From the NCBI RefSeq assembly GCF_031457455.1, contig NZ_JAVDWU010000001.1:62001-126000 (forward strand): a stretch of DNA of 64,000 nt, given 5' to 3'. Positions 58,668-64,000 of the stretch are shown here, piece after piece. A program made the translations under genes and the position numbers. Source of the stretch: Hydrogenophaga palleronii_A. Lineage in GTDB: Bacteria; Pseudomonadota; Gammaproteobacteria; Burkholderiales; Burkholderiaceae_C. Under the pieces are notes generated by a model. The model did not search any database. It worked only from the letters and a program-made list of their open reading frames with translations, and was not told where the DNA came from. Positions within the stretch are counted from its first letter, which is position 1, and every line of letters begins with the position of its first letter.

Positions 58668-60032
58668 ATGCGCACCCCCCGAATTCTTGAACGATTGATT
58701 GTGATCGGCGCCCTTGTGGCGGCGTGTCCACTGGCGGTGCAGGCAGCAGATGAGGCTTCCGCTGCTGGCGAGCTGAAGTACAGCTGCGGCGTGGATCAGC
58801 CGCTGGTGGTTCGCCTTGCCGCGGATCGGGCACAGCTCATCGTGGCCTTGCCGACCGGGCAGGTGCTGGAATTGCCGGCACAGACGACTGGGTCCGGCTT
58901 TGCCTATGGCGATGGCAAGCACTCGTTCAGTGGACAGAAGGACAGCATACTTTTGCAGCTGCAGGGTCAGGTGCCATTGGCTTGTGTCGCAGTCAAGCCC
59001 GTTGTCCTGGCTTCCGCCACACCCAGGGCGGATGTTGACGCGACCGAAATCTGCCTACTGGAGCGCTTGCGCAGCATGCCGCCGACCGCCACGTTGGCTG
59101 AGGTCCGCCGGTCATGTCAGCAGGCTGAAATGGTGCCGACTGAATCAGCGCCCGCCATTGCGACTGCGACTGAGGCTGTGGCTGTGGCTGTGCCGGAAGA
59201 AGCCACTGGGCCTGTGGCAGATGCGGAGCCTGTGGTAGCCAACACCAGCAGTCGGCTCGCCGGTGAATGGGCTGCCTATGACAATCCGTATGCGCTCACG
59301 CTGAACCGTCCTTCCTACCTTGTGCTCGCACGTCAATTTTCGGTGCCAAACTCGGCGCCGTTCCAGGCCGCCTTTCCGGAGGTGGCGCCAGCGCTGGACC
59401 GCAACGAGGCGAAGTTCCAGATCAGTCTGAAGGTGCCGCTGGCGCTCAACCTGTTTGACGGTCGGGCGGACCTGATTGCGGGCTACACGAACCGTTCGTT
59501 CTGGCAGGTCTTCAACAAGGAAATCTCTTCTCCGTTTCGCGAGACCAACCATGAACCTGAGGTGTGGATGCGTTGGCGCAGCGATCTTTCCCTTCTCGGC
59601 GGTCGCTTCAGGGTGATCAGCCTGGGCTTCAACCACCAGTCCAATGGCCAGGCGGGTCCTTTGTCGCGCAGCTGGAACCGGGTGTTTCTTGAATCCTTGT
59701 ATGAAAGAGGGCCGTTCGCGCTCAATGCGCGTGTGTGGCAGCGCCTGAGCGAAGACGCCGCCAAGGACGACAACCCGGACATGGTGGACTACATGGGTCG
59801 TTTCGAACTCACCGGCATCTACCGCCTCGGCGAGAGCGAGTTCAGCGCCATGTTTCGTCGCAACCTGAGCACGCGCAAAGGCGCGTATCAGCTCGACTGG
59901 AGCTACCCGCTGTTCAAGAACCTGCGTGGCTATCTGCAGTGGTTTGATGGCTATGGCGAGAGCCTCATCGATTACAACCATCGCACGCGATCGCTCGGCA
60001 TCGGCGTGCAGCTGGGCGGATGGTTGCTTTGA
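58668..60032 (+). CDS. pldA: outer-membrane phospholipase A (OMPLA) with N-terminal extension
   Basis: A 454-residue protein: signal peptide to about residue 26, an unusual 170-residue N-terminal region with four cysteines (YSCGVD, LACVAV, TEICLLERL, RRSCQQ) and an Ala/Val/Glu-rich linker, then an outer-membrane phospholipase A barrel from about residue 195. The catalytic triad is FNHQSNGQ with His323 and Ser325, and Asn337 in SRSWNRVF, matching the His142/Ser144/Asn156 spacing of E. coli PldA. It hydrolyses membrane phospholipids when activated by dimerisation and Ca2+. Confidence 0.9.
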   Translation: MRTPRILERLIVIGALVAACPLAVQAADEASAAGELKYSCGVDQPLVVRLAADRAQLIVALPTGQVLELPAQTTGSGFAYGDGKHSFSGQKDSILLQLQGQVPLACVAVKPVVLASATPRADVDATEICLLERLRSMPPTATLAEVRRSCQQAEMVPTESAPAIATATEAVAVAVPEEATGPVADAEPVVANTSSRLAGEWAAYDNPYALTLNRPSYLVLARQFSVPNSAPFQAAFPEVAPALDRNEAKFQISLKVPLALNLFDGRADLIAGYTNRSFWQVFNKEISSPFRETNHEPEVWMRWRSDLSLLGGRFRVISLGFNHQSNGQAGPLSRSWNRVFLESLYERGPFALNARVWQRLSEDAAKDDNPDMVDYMGRFELTGIYRLGESEFSAMFRRNLSTRKGAYQLDWSYPLFKNLRGYLQWFDGYGESLIDYNHRTRSLGIGVQLGGWLL

Positions 60033-60149
60033 TGGCAGCGTGCGACTGGCGCACTTCGGGTGTTGCGCCATCCGTCTTTTCCCGCCGGTTTGGGGATGTG
60101 GTTTCGGTGTGGTTGCGCTTAAATGGGCATCTCTTTCAGGGAGGTGTCC

Positions 60150-60566
60150 ATGTTTCCATGGTTTTTGATTTTTGCGCCTCAGTGGCAGTTGCCGTTCAGC
60201 GGCAGCGTGGCACAGCGGATCGACCCGCACACCGATTGGTTTTTTGAGGGTATCGACGCGACTTCAGGCGACGGCAGGATCGAGCGGCAGGCCTTTGAGG
60301 TTGCCTCTTACGGTCGACAGCTTGGGCTGCTGACGGAGGTGCTGGTCGACTTGGCCGAGCAGGTCACGCCCCAGTCGGAGGCGGCCGTCAGGTCTTTGAA
60401 AAGACTCAGGGTCATTCAGGCCGAGATCGAAAAAATCAAGACCCAGGACGCCGTCTCCCTGATTCGCGATGTGGAGCAGGCGCTGGATCGCCTGCAGACG
60501 CAGCACCCAGCCGAGTACGAGCGATTGCGTGGAAGCATGCAGCTGCGCTTGGGTCGCCCTGACTGA
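60150..60566 (+). CDS. small hypothetical protein
   Basis: A 138-residue protein not recognised. It starts MFPWFLIFAPQWQLPFSG after AGGGAGG, giving a confident ATG at 60150. The N-terminal 20 residues are aromatic and hydrophobic, too short for a clear signal or a long TM; the rest is mostly helical and charged (QLGLLTEVLVDLAEQVTPQSEAAVRSLKRLRVIQAEIEKIK). It stands alone between pldA and the convergent SLC13 gene. A structural or regulatory peptide role is possible but unsupported. Confidence 0.7.
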   Translation: MFPWFLIFAPQWQLPFSGSVAQRIDPHTDWFFEGIDATSGDGRIERQAFEVASYGRQLGLLTEVLVDLAEQVTPQSEAAVRSLKRLRVIQAEIEKIKTQDAVSLIRDVEQALDRLQTQHPAEYERLRGSMQLRLGRPD

Positions 60567-60582
60567 ATCCCGCTGCGGCAGG

Positions 60583-62085
60583 TCAGCTGGAATGAAGCGC
60601 ACCCAGCCAGTGAACCAGGGCCGCGATCACCAGCAACGACAGCAGGTTCAAAGCGAATCCCGCTTTCATCATGTCTGACATCGCCACCTGACCGGATCCA
60701 TAGATGATGGCATTGGGAGGCGTGGCCACCGGCAGCATGAACGCGCAGCTCGCGGCCAGGGCCACCGCCATGAGCAGGGGCAGCGGCTCGACACCCATTC
60801 CCACTGCGGCCGCCGCCATCACGGGCATGAGTGTGTTGGCCACCGCTGTGTTGCTGGTCAGTTCAGTCAGGAAAATGACCAGTGTCGTCACAGCCAGCAG
60901 TACCCAGAACATGGGCATGCCGGCCAGTGCTGAAAAACCGGACGCCAGCCAGGCGTCCACGCCGTGGGTGCTGATGGCGCTGGCCAGGCTGAGGCCGCCG
61001 CCGAACAGCAAGAGAATGCCCCAGGGCAGTTTGACCGCTGTTTCCCAGTTCATGGCGAAGGTGCGCCGCCGGATGTCGACGGGCAGGACGAACAGAAGCA
61101 GGGCCCCCGTCATGGCGATGGCCGCATCGGTCAACTGCGGGAGGTCGAGCCACTGGGACAACGGCAGGCGCAGCATCCAGCCCATGGCCGTGAGGCCGAA
61201 GACGCCAAGCACGATGGCTTCGCCCCGGCTCATGGGCGCGCGGCTACTCAGATCGTTCAAAAGGGATTCGCGCGTACTGGCGTCGACCTTGAGGCGGATG
61301 GGGAAGGCCACCTTGATCAGCCAGAGCCAGGTCAGCGGCAGCAACACCGCGACCAGCGGAAGACCCAGGGCCATCCATCCCAGCATGGTGATTTCCAGGC
61401 CGAGCCGCTCGCGTGCAAAGCTCGCCAGGATGAGGTTTGGAGGCGATCCGATGAGGGTGCCCAGGCCCCCGATCGAGGAACCGTAGGCGATACCCAGCAG
61501 CAGGCAGGTACCGAAATGGCGCAAACCGGGTTGCGCTGTGCCGTCGCTGAGGGCCGTGCGGTCCTGCAGCAACTGGATCACGCTCAGACCCACCGGCAGC
61601 ATCATCATGGCCGCCGCGGTGTTGGAAATCCACATGCTCATGAAGGCGGTGGCTGCCATGAAACCCGCCACCAAGCGCGCCGGTGAGGTGCCCACCATTC
61701 GCACGATGGAGAGACCGAGCCGCGTGTGCAGGCCCCAGCGCTGCAGGCCCAGACCGATGATGAAGCCGCCCATGAACAGGAAGATGATGTCGGATGCGTA
61801 GGGTTGCAGCGTCTGTGCCGTGCTTTGTACCCCCGTGAGCGGAAAGGCCACCACCGGGAGCAGGGCGGTCGCAGGCAAGGGAATCGCCTCGGTCATCCAC
61901 CAGACCGCCATCCAGACCCCCAATGCTGTCGTGAGGCGGCCCGCCGGACTGAGCGCGTCGCCATGCGGCAGCACCCACAGGCAGAGCAGGAACAGCGCCG
62001 GGCCGGCCATGAGACCCGCCCATCTCAAGCGAACTTGCCACCGTTCTTCGGCGGGGCCAGGGGCGCACGATCCGGATTCAGACAT
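60583..62085 (-). CDS. SLC13/DASS-family sodium-coupled anion symporter
   Basis: A 500-residue membrane transporter with about 12 hydrophobic segments. SLC13 Na+/substrate signatures are visible in both halves: SNTAAAMMMLPV with GSSIGGLGTLIGSPPNLI in the first, and SNTAVANTLMPV with LPVATPPNAIIYGSGQV in the second. These are the SNT motifs that bind sodium and dicarboxylate. Substrate could be a C4-dicarboxylate, citrate or sulfate; unspecific by sequence. ATG 62085 chosen; 62109 is an alternative. Divergent from the YitT-like gene. Confidence 0.9.
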   Translation of the reverse strand: MSESGSCAPGPAEERWQVRLRWAGLMAGPALFLLCLWVLPHGDALSPAGRLTTALGVWMAVWWMTEAIPLPATALLPVVAFPLTGVQSTAQTLQPYASDIIFLFMGGFIIGLGLQRWGLHTRLGLSIVRMVGTSPARLVAGFMAATAFMSMWISNTAAAMMMLPVGLSVIQLLQDRTALSDGTAQPGLRHFGTCLLLGIAYGSSIGGLGTLIGSPPNLILASFARERLGLEITMLGWMALGLPLVAVLLPLTWLWLIKVAFPIRLKVDASTRESLLNDLSSRAPMSRGEAIVLGVFGLTAMGWMLRLPLSQWLDLPQLTDAAIAMTGALLLFVLPVDIRRRTFAMNWETAVKLPWGILLLFGGGLSLASAISTHGVDAWLASGFSALAGMPMFWVLLAVTTLVIFLTELTSNTAVANTLMPVMAAAAVGMGVEPLPLLMAVALAASCAFMLPVATPPNAIIYGSGQVAMSDMMKAGFALNLLSLLVIAALVHWLGALHSS

Positions 62086-62254
62086 CGGAACAGGATAAAC
62101 GGTGCTCACTTGTCGCCGTTCTGACCTGCGTCAAGGGTTCAGGCACGCTGCGAGCGGACACTGTGATCCTTCGCCCCTCAGGCGCCCAGTCTGCCCCCAT
62201 CGTCCTGCCCTCACCGTGTCGTCCTACCTGTTGCATCGCCCCGCACCGTCTTCC

Positions 62255-62872
62255 ATGTCGTCTGCCACCACGCATCCCCCGGCGATGCACCGCCTTCACG
62301 AGGACGTGCAGGCGTTGCTCACCGGGACCTTGTTCGTCGCGTTGGGCGTCGTCATGTTCCAACAAACCGGTCTGCTCACCGGTGGTACGGCAGGCCTGGC
62401 GTTCTTGCTGCACTACGCCACAGGCTGGAGCTTCAGCGCCGTGTTTTTTGCCATCAACCTGCCTTTCTACGCCTTGGCGGTGCGTCGCATGGGGTGGGCG
62501 TTCACGCTCAAGACCTTTGCTGCCGTGGCCCTGCTGGCTGCGTTCGTGCATTGGCTGCCAGGCTGGATCGCTTTTGACAAGCTGAGCACCGGCTTTGTGT
62601 CGGTACTGGGAGGGCTGCTGATGGGGGCGGGCATGTTGATGCTGTTCCGACACCGCGCGAGCCTGGGCGGCTTCAACGTGCTGGTGCTCTTTGCGCAGGA
62701 ACGCTTCGGATGGCGGGCAGGGCACCTGCAGATGGCGATGGATTGTGCGATCGTGTTGGCCGCCTTTCTGGTGGTGGACTGGCAGCAGGTCGCCTGGTCC
62801 GTGCTGGGAGCGGTGGTGCTGAATCTGGCGTTGGCCATCAACCACCGACCCGGGCGCTACATGGCGATGTAA
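62255..62872 (+). CDS. YitT-family membrane protein
   Basis: A 205-residue integral membrane protein with about six hydrophobic segments. Family features are GTLFVALGVVMFQQTGLLTGGTAGLAFLL near the N-terminus and GGLLMGAGMLMLFRHRASLGGFNVLVLF mid-protein (the GG-x-NV motif). Unlike many YitT proteins it lacks the C-terminal DUF2179 domain. Function is unknown. ATG 62255 fits; the longer frame to 62102 is low-complexity shadow. Confidence 0.8.
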   Translation: MSSATTHPPAMHRLHEDVQALLTGTLFVALGVVMFQQTGLLTGGTAGLAFLLHYATGWSFSAVFFAINLPFYALAVRRMGWAFTLKTFAAVALLAAFVHWLPGWIAFDKLSTGFVSVLGGLLMGAGMLMLFRHRASLGGFNVLVLFAQERFGWRAGHLQMAMDCAIVLAAFLVVDWQQVAWSVLGAVVLNLALAINHRPGRYMAM

Positions 62873-62987
62873 GTTGCCTGCGATCCTCGCTTGGCCGATG
62901 CCGTTGGAGGCATTGAAAGCGCATTCAAGGAAACGGACTCGCAGCGGTTCACGGGAAAGCCGTCTTCAGAGATGGCAGACTCGCTGC

Positions 62988-63560
62988 ATGAGCCATTTTC
63001 GATTCGCGTCCACGGAGCTTCTTTCGCGACCGTGGTCCGCTCGCTTGCTCCTGTTCTTTGGCCTCTCTCTGGCTGTGGCGCTTGCGAGTGCCTCAGACAA
63101 CCACCGCGAGCGGCAAATCAGCACCGAAGGGAAGGTGTATCTGGCCAAGGTGACCCGGGTTTTTGATGGAGACACTCTTTGGGTACGGCCCCTTGCGGGT
63201 GGGCGCTACCGCAAGCTGCGGCTGGATGGCATTGATGCGCCCGAGATTTGTCAGGCTGGCGGTGTGGCGTCACGTGACGCGCTGGCGACCATGGTGACGG
63301 CGCAGGAGGTGCGCGTGGAGGTACGCCGCTATGACGATTACGGGCGGGCGCTGGTGCGTTTGAGCGTGGATGGTGTGGATGTTTCGGCCCGACTCGTCGG
63401 TGCCGGCCATGCCTGGTCCTACCGCTGGCGGCGCAGTCTGGGTCCTTACGCCAAGGAAGAGGAGGTGGCTCGCAAACATCGCAGAGGAATATTTTCCGGT
63501 CCCACACCGGAACTGCCACGCGACTTCCGTCGCCGCCATGGGCCTTGTCCCCTGCCTTGA
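62988..63560 (+). CDS. secreted thermonuclease-like (SNase) protein
   Basis: A 190-residue protein with a probable signal or anchor (RLLLFFGLSLAVALASAS) and one staphylococcal-nuclease fold: VTRVFDGDTLWV, LRLDGIDAPEICQAGG, the arginine of RYDDYGRALVRL, and a final ARKHRRGIFSG. The catalytic acid and two arginines seem present, so Ca2+-dependent nuclease activity is plausible. ATG 62988 follows the YitT gene by 115 bp. Confidence 0.88.
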   Translation: MSHFRFASTELLSRPWSARLLLFFGLSLAVALASASDNHRERQISTEGKVYLAKVTRVFDGDTLWVRPLAGGRYRKLRLDGIDAPEICQAGGVASRDALATMVTAQEVRVEVRRYDDYGRALVRLSVDGVDVSARLVGAGHAWSYRWRRSLGPYAKEEEVARKHRRGIFSGPTPELPRDFRRRHGPCPLP

Positions 63561-63578
63561 TTGACTCTTTCCCCTGGT

Positions 63579-64000
63579 TCAGTGTTCTTGAGGCGGGCCG
63601 CACACCCCGCAATGGGGGTTTTGCGGTAGGGCAATCTCGTTGAACGCCATGTCCCGGCCGTCGATCATCATCAGCCGCCCCACCAGGCGCGAACCGATGC
63701 CCGTGAGCAACTTGAGCGCTTCGGCCGCCTGCAGCGTGCCCACGATGCCCACCAACGGCGCAAACACGCCCATGGTGGCGCAACGCGTTTCCTCCACGCC
63801 GCTGGTTTCAGGAAACACGCAGGCATAGCAGGGGTTGCCCGGCTGCCGGGGATCAAATACGCTGAGCTGACCATCCATGCGAATGGCCGCGCCAGAAACC
63901 AGCGGTTTTCCGTGCACCACACACGCACGGTTGATGGCATGGCGGGTCTCGAAGTTGTCCGTGCAGTCGAGCACCACGTCGGCCTGCGCCACCAGTTGGT
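63579..64000 (-). CDS. HesA/MoeB/ThiF-family adenylyltransferase (5' part cut by window end)
   Basis: At least 140 C-terminal residues of a ThiF-type E1-like enzyme; the N-terminal ATP-binding part lies outside the window. Diagnostic parts seen: VVLDCTDNFETRHAINRACV, the zinc cysteines CYACVFPE paired with CGVC at the end, and ETRCATMGVFAPLVGIVG which carries the catalytic cysteine. It adenylates a ubiquitin-like sulfur carrier (MoaD or ThiS), leading to thiocarboxylate. Which pathway cannot be told without neighbours. Confidence 0.9.
   Translation of the reverse strand, partial: QLVAQADVVLDCTDNFETRHAINRACVVHGKPLVSGAAIRMDGQLSVFDPRQPGNPCYACVFPETSGVEETRCATMGVFAPLVGIVGTLQAAEALKLLTGIGSRLVGRLMMIDGRDMAFNEIALPQNPHCGVCGPPQEH

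Noticed and set aside
1..64000. CRISPR arrays, prophage, transposase or rRNA genes
   Set aside because: No periodic short repeats, integrase/transposase motifs or conserved rRNA segments were found; the only repeats are the GC-rich intergenic family and the 34-bp pair.

Overview
The window is a 64 kb, GC-rich, gene-dense chromosomal segment from a betaproteobacterium. The best match is order Burkholderiales, family Comamonadaceae (Hydrogenophaga/Acidovorax-like). Evidence is the core-gene layout TPR lipoprotein-lolB-ispE-tRNA-Gln-prs-rplY-pth, the nadK/hrcA and rpoZ-spoT blocks, a DUF4148 protein, a Bug/TctC-type binding protein, and a family of GC-rich intergenic repeats. No rRNA, insertion sequence, prophage, integrase or CRISPR array was seen.

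Layout. 1-2.4 kb: the tail of an unknown gene, then two tandem HDOD signalling proteins separated by a doubled 90-bp repeat. 2.4-10.7 kb: a mixed set comprising a TctC-like binding protein, a patatin-like lipase, trhO, a haloacid dehalogenase, a DUF4399 protein, a flavoprotein translationally coupled to a ChrA chromate transporter, and a DUF3047 protein. 10.7-16 kb: a membrane VTT domain fused to a disulfide oxidoreductase, divergent from a large P-type cation ATPase. 16.1-21.4 kb: five genes on the minus strand resembling the poorly understood enterobacterial ynjBCD/ynjF set, ending in a flippase-like membrane protein. 21.4-25.6 kb: a copper-bufferin-type operon (bufA-bufB-bufC-doxX) next to a TlpA-like thioredoxin and an ECF sigma factor/zinc-finger anti-sigma pair.

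25.6-55.6 kb is mostly housekeeping: ftsY; two M16 peptidases, rsmD, coaD and a ferredoxin; pth, rplY, prs, tRNA-Gln, ispE, lolB and a TPR lipoprotein; mutM, a dynamin-like GTPase and mutY; rapZ, recN and nadK; hrcA; two tRNAs; greB; spoT, rpoZ, gmk and yicC; a Ser/Thr kinase and PP2C phosphatase; rph, rdgB and hemW. 55.6-64 kb: a two-component system divergent from a small DUF4148 secreted protein, an outer-membrane phospholipase A with an unusual N-terminal extension, a small unknown protein, an SLC13-type transporter, a YitT-like membrane protein, a secreted thermonuclease-like protein, and a ThiF/MoeB-like enzyme cut by the window end.

How genes work together. Four-base ATGA or GTGA overlaps mark tight translational coupling in bufB-bufC-doxX, ynjC-ynjD, flavoprotein-chrA, ispE-lolB-TPR, GTPase-mutY, kinase-phosphatase, rdgB-hemW and sigma-anti-sigma. 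The most interesting parts are the bufferin/sigma locus, the ynj-like cluster, and a repeat family whose copies start at or within a few bases of stop codons in a fixed orientation. Starts were placed by family conservation and Shine-Dalgarno context; several are alternative ATG, GTG or TTG choices and are noted as such.
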